Shown: positions 43,515 through 54,971, counted from the first letter of the stretch. The stretch: 64,000 nucleotides of DNA from Ornithodoros turicata (GCF_037126465.1 NC_088203.1:99944668-100008667), one strand, 5' to 3'. The notes: generated from the letters alone by a model not told the origin. Numbers and translations: made by a program.

Positions 43515-44408
43515 CAGGGTGGTCCACCAACCATGACAGAAATTCATAGTAAAAAACGTAGGCCCCGGAGAGATATGCGGTCAAGGGATTTTTTCTGCCA
43601 ATAACTTTTGACACATATTGGTAACATTTTTATTTCATTTCAATTGACGGAAAGTTAATTTCTTGAATTGAACTCCGAGATTTCCCAAGGCAACCTAGCG
43701 TTTCCTTTGCGGAAATGGGTTCCCCGTGGTCATTTTACTCAGTACAGCCATAATCCCACTCGTAATGCAATGGGAATTGCCGAAATAAATTCACCGAAAA
43801 TCCGTGGAAATGAGACCTTGGCTCCGCCTCTTTTTTGACGGCTCGTAGTTAGAGCACAAAGCTGCGAAGAAAGGAAGTTACATTGACACGCCACACCAGG
43901 GGGGAAAGGGTAACAAAAGTTACAAGGGTTACCCACGGAACAAACACGCGCGGTGAGTGCGGGAATCAGAGCTATCTTATCAAAAATGAGGTCACCCGAC
44001 GGCTTGTAACCCTTTCCCCCCTCGTGTGGCGTGTCAATGCAACCTCCTTTCTTCGCAGCTTTGCGCTCAAACTACGAGCCGTCAAAAAAGAGGCGGAGCC
44101 AAGGGCTCATTTCCACGGATTTTCGGCGAATTTATTTCGGCAATTACCATTGCATTACGAGTGGGATAATGTGCCATACTGAGTAGAATGACCACGGGGA
44201 ACCCATTTCCGCAAAGAAAACGTTAGGTTGCCTTGGGAAATTTCGAAGTTATATTCAAGAAACTAACCTTCCGTCAATTGAAATGAAATAAAAATGTTAC
44301 CAATATGTGGTAAAAGTTATAGGCAGAAAAAAAATCCCTTGACTGCATGTCTCTCCGGGGCCTACGTTTTTTACTATGAATTTCTATCATGGTTGGTGGA
44401 CCACCCTG
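43515..44408. mobile_element. CAGGGTG-type foldback element, 894 bp
   Basis: Starts CAGGGTGGTCCACCAACCAT and ends ATGGTTGGTGGACCACCCTG, flanked by TA. Arms are highly similar (GTAGGCCCCGGAGAGAYATG, CACGGGGAACCCATTTCCGC, TCCGTGGAAATGAG) and meet around 43960. Overlapping plus-strand frames are by-products of the inverted repeat. Confidence 0.93.
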
Positions 44409-44424
44409 TACGTACATACGTACA

Positions 44425-44512
44425 TACATGGATGATGAGGTGGGCAATTCACCGTCGCTGAGACGGTACGCTGCCCTATTGCACATTGGGAACGGATGAG
44501 GCGATGATGATG
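44425..44512. repeat. GATGATG-associated dispersed repeat copy
   Basis: GATGATGAGGTGGGCAATTC, ACCGTCGCTGAGACGGTACG and TGCCCTATTGCACATTGGGA: probably the best-preserved copy of this family here. Confidence 0.6.
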
Positions 44513-44514
44513 GG

Positions 44515-45370
44515 GGAGCACTTTCAGAGATCCATCACCAGACCGGTGGAGCGCAAGTACTCCGTAAGAAGGCGAAGGCCTTGGTATGCAGACGGATTAC
44601 GATATATCCGTTTTTACGTGATAGAAATATATGAGGGAAAACAAGTGTGATAGGAGCTCGTTCTTTCTCTAAGTTTGTGCACGACTAAAACACGATCCCG
44701 ACCCGATTCATCATTCTTGATATTTCATCATCATCTTCATCCTTGTCATCTTTCTTCTCGATTCATCTTTCGCTCAGATTTAGCAACTTCCCTAGCACAC
44801 GTGTACCGTCAATATTACCCATATATGCTCAGCTCGGAAATGCTTATAGAATTATGTACCAAACCTAATAAGAGAGTTTGTTACCAAGGAGATTGCTCGC
44901 ACCGAGAGCTATACGTAAACTCATTGCCCCGTGTTATGATCCAGCTGCCCGCTGAGCATAATCCGGGCACGAAGGGGGCACCGTGGTCAGGGAACTAGCT
45001 TTCGCGCTCTATTAGAAACGAAATAGATGGAGCTCGGATCTGGTACGACAGAGTCTGTGATCAGGCGGGATCGATATCCTGTAAAAGGTCTATCTATTAG
45101 TGGTCACATTTAGAAGGTCACCACATTTAGCGGTACAATACGGCGTTTCACCCGCCAGGCCCTGTGTTTCTTTCGTCCATGGAACCAAAGCATATTCTAT
45201 ATTCTATTCCACGAAAACAACGTTCAAGAATGATATTCAGGAATAGTATGTTGGAACAAATGCAGGTGAAATTCGTGGAGCATTATATTCTAGAAAGATA
45301 TTCCAGCAGTATCGTCTTACAACGTCCGGAGTAAAAAAGCCTATATGTTCCTTTTTCATATAACTTGACT
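44515..45370. other. Unassigned stretch
   Basis: No exon or repeat copy recognised; a 107-codon plus frame (44675-44998) is featureless. Confidence 0.4.
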
Positions 45371-45373
45371 ATG

Positions 45374-45452
45374 TAGCAGACGACACACCGCTACGTGAAG
45401 CAATACGAAACCAACACCTGCGTCACGGAGCGTTGCGTCGTCTGCTACAAGT
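45374..45452. repeat. Imperfect palindrome flanking a SINE
   Basis: GTAGCAGACGACACACCGCT and its inverse-like AGCGTTGCGTCGTCTGCTAC enclose about 38 bp, immediately 5' of the SINE head. Confidence 0.6.
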
Positions 45453-45459
45453 ATGACCA

Positions 45460-45745
45460 GCGTCATGGCCGAGCGGGTTAAAGCGTCCCTCTCGTTGGAG
45501 GTAGCCAAGGTCGTGCAGGAGACTGGGAGGTGGTGGGTTCGAATCCTACCACCCGCACTGCTGTCTGAGGTTTTCCCTGGGTTTTCCGAAGACTTTCCAG
45601 ACGAACGTCAGCCCAGTTCCCCCTGAAGTCGGCCTAGGACGCACACTAACCCCCCTGTCCCCCACTCCTTCCTGCTGCCCTCTCTCCATCTGTCCACATC
45701 TGTACTCCACTCGTAGCCATAGTTGCTTCGCGGCGCTAACACAGA
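45460..45745 (+). repeat. Full-length tRNA-derived SINE (Ruka-like)
   Basis: The head has a perfect pol III A box TGGCCGAGCGG (45466-45476) and B box GGTTCGAATCC (45536-45546), with a long variable region as in type II (Ser/Leu) tRNAs. The body carries GGTTTTCCCTGGGTTTTCC and CCTGAAGTCGGCCTAGGACG. The end reads GTTGCTTCGCGGCGCTAACA then an A-rich tail. This architecture matches the tick SINE Ruka as I remember it; exact family membership was not tested. SINEs depend on a partner LINE for movement. Confidence 0.85.
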
Positions 45746-46194
45746 ATTTAAAAAAAACTTGACAATGCAATAATAGGGACCTTTACTTTACCGCTTCGCA
45801 AAACACAGCTTATTCCTTTGTTATTCGAGAATAATAAAATAACTTTATTTCGAGATCCCTGCAAAATCTCCGTCCCATGTGCGGGGGCATGCATCGAAAA
45901 CATTTCGAAGAAGGTATACCGAGTTAACAGGGATAGAGATAATGTCACACTGTTTTGCAACTTTGGAATAAAACGCGCAGGTGAATTTATCTTTGAAACA
46001 TAGCATTACCGCAAAAGAAAAAAAAGAAAAAAAGAAAGAAGAAGCGAGATATAGTGGCGTGCCAATGTCCACCTATTGCACCTGATGAACCTTTCCACTA
46101 GAGCACTGCGAAGAACATTTGGAAACAACTATAGGAATGCTGTCGGGGAGGGATTCATTGGCAGAAAGTAAAGACGAAAAAGAAATGAAACGGG

Positions 46195-46232
46195 GAAAGG
46201 TCGGACCGGCAGCACGCCGACTTGCTATCCTC
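46195..46232 (-). repeat. Non-LTR retrotransposon 3' tail hairpin
   Basis: The minus strand reads GATAGCAAGTCGGCGTGCTG followed by CCGGTCCGACCTTTCC. The stem GTCGGC / GCCGGTC is intact with base changes on both sides relative to other copies. Confidence 0.65.
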
Positions 46233-46240
46233 CCAAAAGC

Positions 46241-47293
46241 AAACAAAAGAAATGGCATTCAGAATGCTGTCGGCAATGGACATTATCCTCTGGAGAACAT
46301 CCGCCAGTGGGAAGTTTCAAGAGTGTTCATAAACAAGACTTATGAGCCCGCTTTACGGCGGTACGTCGAAATCGGATAGTGGAACATTGCTTGCGTTCAG
46401 TACCTATAGCCTCGTCAACTACAATGAACACCCCGTATACTGTAACACCCGTGAGACCCATACGACAAGACACGCGCACGACACCTTTTATTAGGCGAAG
46501 AACATGTGGGCACAATAACTGAAGGTTCTCTGACTTTTTCGGGATAGGTTTCGCTCCTTTCTGTTCTATATACCATTATTAGTTTCGCATCTTCTTTGAG
46601 CACCTCATTGACTATTGGAATTTGTCACGACTACTGTCCTCACAGTTTTACTTAGAAGTTGCCGTTCTTTGAAGTCGTGCCGTTCGATAGAATTAGCTGA
46701 ACAAGATTCCGTCCAGATACACACACATAAAAAGGTGGCACATAAAACGGTAGAAATCTGGGTGTGCTCCACTATTATCCGTGGGGGTGCTGGGGGCTGA
46801 CCAGATCAGCACAGAGGACCTGTACTACGTGTCCTAGTGCGTTTTCTCAGAGGCATAGATCTGCAGCAATTTTTGGAGACTTAAGACTCGCAATGTCTAA
46901 ATGAGATATTATAGCGTCGTGAGTTAAACCATCCACCAAGTGGTGTTCTGGAGTAGGTGGCTACAGTGGAGCGGCTAACGTCTCCATTTTTCCTTCTTGC
47001 CTACTTCTCTATCTCTCTCCGGGGGTCGTGGACTTGTCACGTAGGTAATTAACATGATATGACGTGGTGAACGAACCGCACCTGGGATTTATTTGATTTG
47101 GGTTATAAGGAAAAATAAAATGGAGATTTCGGCTTGACCGTGTGAGACCAGCAATTCCATATCACTTGCACCATTTACACTGGTGAAACACTCCTGGAAC
47201 AATGATGATTATGGTTATGATTGCGACGAAAACGTGTTGTTATGGTGAGCTCATTGTGAGTATAATGGCTAGGAAGCAAGCGAGCTGGTGAAG
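46241..47293. other. Unassigned stretch with one foldback end
   Basis: A single GAACACCCCGTATAC at 46428 resembles the terminus of the GGGTGT foldbacks, but no opposite arm was found. Confidence 0.4.
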
Positions 47294-47482
47294 ATGATGC
47301 ATAACGTAAAACCCCGAGACTAGGGAACACGAAAGCTTTATGTGATATTATTATTATTACTATTATTATACTAGTATATATTTCTTGTATGTGAAGTAAA
47401 ATCTTCAGCTGTGTTTAAGACTTCGTGTTGTGTCTGCCCTTTCGTGTTCTCTAGTCTCGGGGTTTTACATTATGCATCATTG
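47294..47482. repeat. Palindromic element with ~42-bp arms
   Basis: GATGCATAACGTAAAACCCC with GAGACTAGGGAACACGAAAG, and the inverse CTTTCGTGTTCTCTAGTCTC with GGGGTTTTACATTATGCATC. An ATT-rich microsatellite (47346-47371) lies in the loop. Confidence 0.75.
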
Positions 47483-48034
47483 TGAATGTTGTCACAAAAC
47501 ACATAAACACACAATGTCTTGTAAAAATTTCACCACGGCGCAGCACGCCCAGTGCCTTATACTTGGATGCCAGGGCCCGAGTACTTTTGACCCACTGAAC
47601 GGACGACCGTCTACTACTGTCAGCTCTGACTGTACAAGGCGATGAGCTTCGGTGTATATCGTACACAGGTCATTATAATGTGTTCGACATCCTCCACAAC
47701 ACAACACATGCAGCAGTTTGGAGAGGCTGCTTTTCCGATCATACGTAAAAATCTAACACTATAGGGGACATTCATTCAGACGGAACCTGTGGATTAGAGA
47801 CGCCATGGGCCGACGAAGCGAGGCCGGGAACGAAAGGTCCGAGAACGAAAAGTCCATTTCTATGCTGCTGAGTGACGACCTTTCAGACCGCACCTGTGTT
47901 TTCCTCATCTCCTCACGGTTTTACACTCGCAGCATTCGAAGACCCCACCAAACTAAATGTAACCTTTTTGTTTGCTTGTTTTTGTTTTCTTTCTTTTTTC
48001 TTTTTTTTACAGAAAACAACAACAACAAATAAGT

Positions 48035-48115
48035 CATGATGATGTAGTGGAATGTTTCGCCACTGAGGCGGATCCCTATCCCATTGATTGAGGGGGAGAA
48101 GATGGTGAATGATGA
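48035..48115. repeat. GATGATG-associated dispersed repeat copy
   Basis: CATGATGATGTAGTGGAATG, TTTCGCCACTGAGGCGGATC and CCTATCCCATTGATTGA; same family as 44425 and 57952. Confidence 0.55.
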
Positions 48116-48311
48116 TGAATGTTCAGAGTTCACGCAGGAGCCCTGTTGCTGCTAAGAAGGTGATGAGGGAAAGAAGCAGACATATCAACTCGGAGGCCTT
48201 TCGTTAATGACCATAAATCCATCCTTTCTCTGCAAATCGATCTCCGTATCCACTGAGTACCCTCAGTGCGTGTGTGGGTGTGTTTCGTCTTTCATTACTT
48301 TTTCTTTTTAA

Positions 48312-48400
48312 AGAAATAGCAAGTCGGCCTACGCCTGGCTAACCTTTCCTCCCTTCCTTTTTTTTTTTTTCTTTCCAATAAACATATCCCTTCCCCCAAT
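48312..48400 (+). repeat. Solo non-LTR retrotransposon 3' tail
   Basis: AATAGCAAGTCGGCCTACGC, CTGGCTAACCTTTCC, a T-run and CAATAAACATATCCCTTCCC. Confidence 0.75.
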
Positions 48401-49139
48401 CCCTTGTCGCGTAACGACAAGAGCTACCCACTGAACGATCCCGTTCAAACAACGACCGTCCATATGCACTATATGAGACACCCTTCGTTGCGCGAATAGA
48501 ATGTCTCATTCGTAGGGATGAGATCGTTAAGCTACGCCGCCTGTCTAGGCGTGTCGCGCAAGTGGAAATGAGCGCGTCGGGATTGATTGCACAGTGGACG
48601 GGAAACAGGACGACAGGTGATCGTTTGCAGCACGCGACGAGTGCGCACAGCAGAAGCCAAAGGAGAAGCCACTCAGGCATGCGATTGGCCCATTGGAAAC
48701 GGGGAAAAAGTAAGACGCGCGCGAGCTGCCTTGGTCCGTATGAATGACGCTGTATGACGCGAATGTCATATTGGTGGCCACCTGCTGTTCTCGTGTGACA
48801 TTTCGCGTGACAGCGAATTTGTAACAGCGTTAAAATGAAGACTGAAAGGTGGAAATTTTAGGAGTGACCCACTGAACTAAAGATAATTGGACTGATAATC
48901 GACTATTCGTATCAAATACACCAACTGTGAAAATATTTTTGTGGGATGTGTACCAACGCGCGTTTTAAAAAGACCATTTACTTGCGCCCCTGCGCTATCC
49001 GGCATCTTTCCGTTGAGCTTCCGTGGGACACCCTTGTGCTACTGGATCTACACCAGTTGTAGGTTTCCAGTGGCACAAGTGACCGCTATTCTCGCTCATA
49101 GTAAATATCATCATTGGTCCTCGGTGCGCCCGTATTGTA
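48401..49139. other. Unassigned stretch
   Basis: Moderately GC-rich; open frames on both strands without a recognisable domain. Confidence 0.4.
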
Positions 49140-49370
49140 CACCCTTTAAAACAGAATTTCACCGCATAACACAATCCACGCGCAACCATAATCCATAACC
49201 CCTGAACCTCCTCTGAACTGGAGGCGTGTGCCTCTTTTATGACACTTATGCAGTTAATTGCCACAAAAAGGCGTACGGCCCCACGCTTTCCACAAACCAG
49301 GAGTGATGGACAACAGTATCGTTCTGTGAAATGGTTGGCCTGCAGAGTGTTACGTTTTGTTTTCTGGAAT
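49140..49370. mobile_element. Degenerate MITE
   Basis: ACACCCTTTAAAACAGAATTTCACC at the left, GCCACAAAAAGGCGTACGGC in the middle and AATGGTTGG then GTTACGTTTTGTTTTCTGGA at the right follow the order of the CACTG subfamily with many substitutions. Confidence 0.65.
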
Positions 49371-49420
49371 ACTATGCAGCAGTTTCCTGATTGCTTGTAC
49401 CGTCGCTTGTAAGCCCCTCA

Positions 49421-51057
49421 GTCCACTCGGCGTAATCATTGACAAACGCTAGTCATGGTCCCACCACATCAAGGCTCTCTCGGCCAAGACGTCCAACTTT
49501 GCGAACGTCCTGCGACGGGTCTCTGGACTGTCGTGGGGTCCGTCTTGTGACGACCTGCACCGAGTACACAAGTCCCTCGTGTTAGGCCTGCTGCGCTACA
49601 GCCTTCCGGTGTGGCACGGCCTGAGTAGGACTGGCTCCTCAATATCCAGGCCCGTAGCCTTCGAGTGTGTCTGGGCTTGCCTAAGACGACCGAAACATAC
49701 TCAGTTCTTGCGGAGGCACGTGAACCACCTGCAAACATCCTGCGTGACAGGGAGACCCTTCGAGTCTACACGCAGATCCTAACGCGGCACTCCTTCCACT
49801 ATCTCCGACTCATAAGAAGTGACTGCCCACACTCTGCCTTTGGTGGCGCTGTCGACCGCCTGCGGGTGGTTGTGCCCCAGCCTTCTTGTACCGTGTCCTT
49901 TGCCCCTCCTTTGTGGGCCTTCGACCGACCCTTCGTGTGCTCCACTATCCCCGGCATAGGCCGAAAGAATGACACGCCTTCCATTGTCGCACGTCAGCTT
50001 GCCCTGGAGCACCTCTCCACGCTACATGACTGGCGGCTAGTTGTTTACGCCGACGGGTCGGTCGTACCTGACAGTGCGAGCGCGGCATTTTATGTGCCTC
50101 ACGAGGACATCGAGCGCACCTTTAAACTTGCAAACGAGACGTCATCCACGGGGGCTGAACTCTTTGCCGTGTACGCGGCACTTGAGCACATCTCCATCTC
50201 GCCACAGGGAAACTGGTCCATCTTTTCGGATAGTAGGCAGCGTTAGAGGTTATCAGCTCACATGGATCCCAGACGATCAACGACCTCCACGCAATGACTA
50301 TCTCGTCATACAACTCCGTTCTCGGCTCCTGTCATACCGTCTGACTCCAGTGGGTTCCCAGCCACATAAGCCTCCCTGGGAATACCCGTACCGACGCTGC
50401 TGCAAGGCGCGCGCATAGCTGTGACAGCCCCATCGTTAACCTACCGCTCACGGCATCAGCTTGCCTCCTTCAAATTCGTCGATGGTCTGCCTCCGAAACC
50501 CGCCACTTCATTGCAGATGCTATTCGATGCAACACCTTTCTTCGAGCCGTCGACCCCGCGATGCAACTTTACCCCACCCAACGCCTTACCAGGGCCGAGG
50601 AAACCCTCCTTCATCGCCTCCGCCTTAACGTCGCCTACACTCCGTCACTCCTGCACAAGATGGGCAGACGCGGCATCGCAAACTGCGATGCCTGAGGCGC
50701 CATCGCTGACGTAGCTCACCTCCTACTAACGTGCCCGACGTTCTCGGCGCCCCGTGCCGCCCTTGCCCGACGCCTCCAAGCCTTGGGCCACTACCCCCTC
50801 TCGCTCGCTACACTCCTCGGGGCTGTCCCGCGCCCTGAGCAACGGGATGTCACCAAGGCACTCTTCGAGTACCTCAAGGCCAACGAAATGATGATCACCC
50901 TCTAAAGCACAGGCGGCAAGCCTCACCACCCGCAGCACATCGTTGCCATCGCGGCTTCTCCCGCACCTTTTTTTTTCTTTTTTAAGGAGTAGCAAGCCGG
51001 CACTTGCCTGGCTGACATCTCCTTTTTTTGTGTGTGAATAAACATATACCCCCCCCT
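49421..51057 (+). pseudogene. 5'-truncated non-LTR retrotransposon (RT end, RNase H, zinc knuckle, 3' tail)
   Basis: It begins in the RT C-terminal region (PLGVIIDKR, then an in-frame TAG at 49450, then SWSHHIKAL and LVLGLLRYSLPVWHGLSR). A frameshift near 49660 leads into a 193-codon frame (49665-50246) with RNase H motifs LVVYADGSV and STGAELFAVYAALE, ending at SDSRQ. After another shift near 50240 the remainder reads WVPSHISLPGNTRTDAAAR, LLHRLRLNVAYTPSLLH and a knuckle CDA-stop-GAIADVAHLLLTC in which TGA replaces the second cysteine. The coding end is TAA at 50903-50905, followed by a 3' tail with hairpin and AATAAACATATACCCCCC. Endonuclease and most of RT are missing. Confidence 0.88.
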
Positions 51058-51315
51058 CCCCACAGACACACACTGCTTTTTGTCCTTCCGCTAATCCCGT
51101 GTTCCGCATCAATATTCGTGTTTAGCGGGAAACAGGGGCGTGGCCTCCTGCGTTAGATTGGCCCTCGATCTGTACAGCTAATAGAATTTATCGATCATTC
51201 CAAGCCTTTGTAAACGGGTGAGCGTACTGGGTACGAAATGTCGATTTAAAGGGACAATCTGAAACATTCCACGTTCACATTCCTCTCTGGTGATGGTAGC
51301 TAAATGTTAGATAAG
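51058..51315. other. Short unassigned gap
   Basis: Flank of the retrotransposon tail; nothing recognised. Confidence 0.4.
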
Positions 51316-51516
51316 ACGCTGAAGCCAACCATGGCACCGTTATCAGTCTTGATCAGTCGCGGTGCGTACGCTTTTTTGTGGCAATTAATGTAACTGCATT
51401 AAGTGTCACAAAAAGGTGTATGCCTGCCGCTTCCAACAAAACAAGGTAGAGAACAATGTTGTTCGGGATGACGGCTAGCTAGGATCGTGTTATGCAGTAA
51501 AGTTATGTTTTAAGCG
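51316..51516. mobile_element. Degenerate MITE abutting the next copy
   Basis: GCGGTGCGTACGCTTTTTTG, TTAATGTAACTGCATTAAGT and GTTATGTTTTAAGCG. The following TA (51517-51518) also starts the next element. Confidence 0.7.
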
Positions 51517-51518
51517 TA

Positions 51519-53267
51519 CACTCTTAAAAATGAACTTCTCCACATAGCACGCTTCTAGCCAACCATCATCCCGCGTGACGTCGTTGTTTCCCCTGATTTG
51601 CTGAAAACGTGGGACGCACGCTATTTTTGTGGCGAGCGAGACTCCGCTTGTTATCCAGGGCTTTAATGAGACGAGTCGTCACTATCTCCGCCCATCACCG
51701 ACGGCATCCTTTATTACTTATGCTTTCCCGCCCGAGGAATAACAAGTTCTGGTCCTGCATTAAACAGCTGAAGTCTGACCTGCCACGTTTTCAAGTTCCA
51801 GGCGCATTCAACTCCACCTTGGACCCTCGCTCCGCCATCCGCTTCGCTGTTCGTTCCCGAGATACATAGAAAGAATGATGTTCCTGCAAGTGTGCCCAAG
51901 GCGCTAACATTGGATATGATGAGTGATCTGTATGCGGGCTTTAATCCTGTTTTTACGGCGGCTCATCCACAAAAACAAGACCAGCTCCGCATGCGCCTGT
52001 CTTATTCCCTCCGAAGACATAACTGGTATATCCCGTCTCTCGCATCCGAAATGTCAACGTGTGCTGAGCTGCATGCGTTGCTCTTTGCCACGCACAAGAT
52101 TGTGCAGTGTTCGGTTCGACCATGGGTCTTCTACACAGACTCAAAGGCTGCTCCCCAATGCCTCGCAACAATGGGCATTCGCGGTCCTCTAGTGTCCATT
52201 GTTGCTGACCTGCTGGATTCCTACAAGGAGCTGCTGGACTTGGGCCACTGCATAGTATTGCAGTGGGTACCTGGTCTTGTGTGCATACCCGGCAATGAAG
52301 TGGCTGACCAGGCTGCCCTACGGGGTCATCAGATACCTTCAGCCCACTCTATCATCTTGCCCAAAGGTGACCGTCGGGCCCTTGCCCGTGCTATCTCTGC
52401 AGAGAAGACCAGACCACAGTGACTGCATGACATGGCACCCTACTCTCTGCTCAACGCAGTGGATCCGTCTCTCTCTTTGTCGCTTTCCTCATCACCTTCC
52501 GCGACACTATGCATCTCTCCTTCACCGTATGCGACTGAATGTTGTATTTACCCCACTTATGAGGCAGCGCCTTGCCGTGCACCATTGTGCACCATGCAAC
52601 GTGCGCGCTGACCTGCACCACCTACTTATGGACTGCCCTGACTACCAGCGTGAGCACGAGTCTTGCAGCACGGAATGCATGCAATCGACCACTGCCCCTT
52701 TACCATAGGCAAGGTGCTAGGCCCCTGGTTCATTTTCTTTCTTTATTTATTTCTTATTCCTTCCTATTTCTTTCTCTAATTCTTTTCTTTTTATTTATTT
52801 ATTATTTCTCAATTTTCTTTCTTTATTTGTTTATTTCTGGAATAGCAAGCCGACGTCTCGTTTGGCTGACGTTTCCTCCGTTTTTTTTTCCTTTTCGTCT
52901 AATAAATATCCCCCCCCCCCCTGGTCCAGAAGCATTCGTATGCACCAAGGTCTCCGTCATCTTTGGGATTTCCTGTCGTCAACAGGCCTCTCCATCCTGC
53001 TGTGATCACCTGAATCCTCATCTCCATCATCATATCTCATCTACAAATGGCACTGTGGCAGCGCCCAGCCTGCTGGCCAGCATGAGCCCCATATTATCAT
53101 CGTCTCTTTATGCGCGTGCGTGTGTTTGTGTGGCAATTATGAACTGCATAATGCCACAAAAATGGCGTACGCCCCCCGCTTTCAGCAAATCAAGGGAAAG
53201 AACGATGTCAGTCAGAATGGTTGTCGGCTAGGAGCGTGCTACCTAGCGAAGCTTTGTTTTTACAGCG
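51519..53267. mobile_element. MITE split by a retrotransposon
   Basis: The left arm (51519-51640) runs CACTCTTAAAAATGAACTTC to GCTATTTTTGTGGC. The right arm (53126-53267) resumes TTTGTGTGGCAATTATGAAC and ends TTTTTACAGCG before TA. GATTTGCTGAAA in the left arm and TTTCAGCAAATC in the right share a variant base, supporting one original element. The break repeats TTTGTGGC-like sequence on both sides. Confidence 0.65.
51641..52925 (+). pseudogene. 5'-truncated non-LTR retrotransposon (RNase H, zinc knuckle, 3' tail)
   Basis: Frame 51892-52422 encodes DMMSDLYAGFNPVFT, then a stretch read in another frame (51923: NKTSSACACLIPSEDI), then STCAELHALLFATHKI, FYTDSKAAPQCL and WVPGLVCIPGNEVADQAAL. Two compensating small indels at about 51955-52055 remove the first catalytic D-G-S of RNase H, and the last motif has L in place of H. 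A shift near 52415 leads to LLHRMRLNVVFTPLM and the intact knuckle CAPCNVRADLHHLLMDC. The 3' tail hairpin is at 52843-52870 and AATAAATATCCCCCCC follows. It is inserted in a MITE. Confidence 0.85.
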
Positions 53268-53269
53268 TA

Positions 53270-53835
53270 GGGGGTGATGTTACAAGCTGTATCGATGTCG
53301 TAAATAATTTCGACATGCGCGCAACAATTAAATTAATTAAATTTTCGGTCGTATTATTGCCCAAAGAGACGCGTCGATTAATATGACGACAGCAGGAGGA
53401 ATAACGTCACACAAGAGATTGAATGCACGCCTATATAATAAAGAAATATTTCCTTCACATCAACAAGTTGCGCAGTAACAATTCAGGTGACAGACCAACA
53501 GCGTCCGAAGCGACGGTCTCTGTTGTTTAGCTGAAGTAGCGTTGGACACGTGAACGTTTATTCAGAGCAGGCTTTAAAGGAGGTAAGAACTCCTCTCTGG
53601 AGGTATTTAGTTACGGGTGTAATAGGTGTAATATTGTTCTTCTACGCTTCGTAATTCTATTTACAATTTAGTGTTCAATACTTCTCCTTCGTAAGCTGTG
53701 GAACGTTAATACAAAAACGCACTTTTTTTCGGATACGAGCGAGTAGACGTACCGCCATCCAGATACCTCCATCCGTTGTTACGTCATCTGAAGAATTGTA
53801 GCACCCAATCAAACGCCAACGCGGAGGTACACATA
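53270..53835. other. Unassigned stretch
   Basis: No exon or repeat copy recognised. Confidence 0.4.
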
Positions 53836-53838
53836 ACG

Positions 53839-54300
53839 TTCTGCTCTACTCTCTTAAAAATGAGGTGTTGGTGAAAGGGCTCGCCGTTGTCGGCCTCACA
53901 TAGGTGGCCAACGTCACGACTGATGCCCTTGGGGAATGTGCGTCCTGGGCCGACTACCACCACACCCCACACCACACCACTTCACCGCACAGCACGCTGC
54001 TAGCCAACCACTATCTCGAATGACAACGTTCTCGCCCCTGATTTGTTGAAAACGGGAGACGGAGCCTGCTTTGTAGCCATAATGCCGTACATAATGGCTA
54101 CATAATAGACTCCGCCTCACGTTATCAACAAATCAGGAGCGAGAACGTTGTCATTGGGGGCGATGGTTGGCTAGCAGCGTGCTATATGTGGTGAAGATAC
54201 GGACCTATCAGAATCATCTATTCAAAAGGCACCACAACCAACAACCTAAAACCGCAATTTGGAGCCGACACAGTCGGCGGGATAGCTTTGTAGAGTTCAT
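53839..54300. mobile_element. Extended-end MITE carrying a SINE fragment
   Basis: The left end is CTCTCTTAAAAATGA after TA. At 53854 a minus-strand SINE fragment interrupts it, and the arm resumes CACTTCACCGCACAGCACGC at 53978. The right arm passes GTGAAGATACGGACCTATCA into the same ~110-bp extension seen at 15242-15348 (CACCACAACCAACAA, GCCGACACAGTCGGCGGG). Confidence 0.8.
53854..53965 (-). repeat. Ruka-like SINE 3' fragment inside a MITE
   Basis: GTGAAAGGGCTCGCCGTTGT, CGGCCTCACATAGGTGGCCA and ACGTCACGACTGATGCCC match the 3' body of the SINE copies at 32692-32866. The fragment ends in CACCACACC-type simple sequence. Confidence 0.75.
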
Positions 54301-54963
54301 AGCCCCTTTAAGTGCAACGTAACAACCACTGTGTATTTGCATCTGCCGGACCCTTAACACTGTCTTCCTCTACATCATTTCGTCCTAGTGTTGTCATGTT
54401 TACAGTCATGTTGTCATGTTTACGATGATGACACTATAGATTGGCGTTTTCAATGATAACCTCATGCTATGAGCAGACACGACACCGGGATGTTGAGCTT
54501 TACACTATGAGGAGGAAATGGACAGAGAAATATTGCTGTCCCGAGGCACGTGGCGTGACGAAGACTCATCTTCCGGCTGCGCTTCTCTAATAATAGCGAC
54601 GAAAAGAAGAGACACCAAGAAAGAAAGCTAAGGAGGAAGGAAGATGAATATATAAATACAACTTATTATAAATGAAATGCTGAACGAAGTGCTATATACG
54701 CGCCTAATGCAGGCAATTGGAATGGCGAACAAAACACGTAGACGCGGAACCTTGCAGACAGCTTCATGCATTTCACAGTGGGTGTGCGCGATTAGCATTC
54801 GTAGGGGGCTTAATGGTGGCCATTCGGAGCACGTTCCAAGCGGGTAACTCAAATGCGCCACATTACCTCAACCGTGACAGAAGGCAGTCAAACTAACACT
54901 GTCTACTTCCGGACTTTCTCACTATAGTTTTTTGTCGTGATGCTCGAAAAATTGGCTACTTGC
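54301..54963. other. Unassigned stretch
   Basis: Nothing recognised beyond A/T-rich sequence and an open frame (54628-54861, minus) without motif. Confidence 0.4.
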
Positions 54964-54971
54964 CAAATTAC

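Noticed and set aside
43883..44182. 99-codon plus-strand frame
   Set aside because: It lies across the loop of the 43515-44408 foldback and shadows the inverted arms; no domain is seen.
45460..45560. Functional tRNA-Ser/Leu gene
   Set aside because: A and B boxes are perfect, but the acceptor stem does not pair and a SINE body follows directly.
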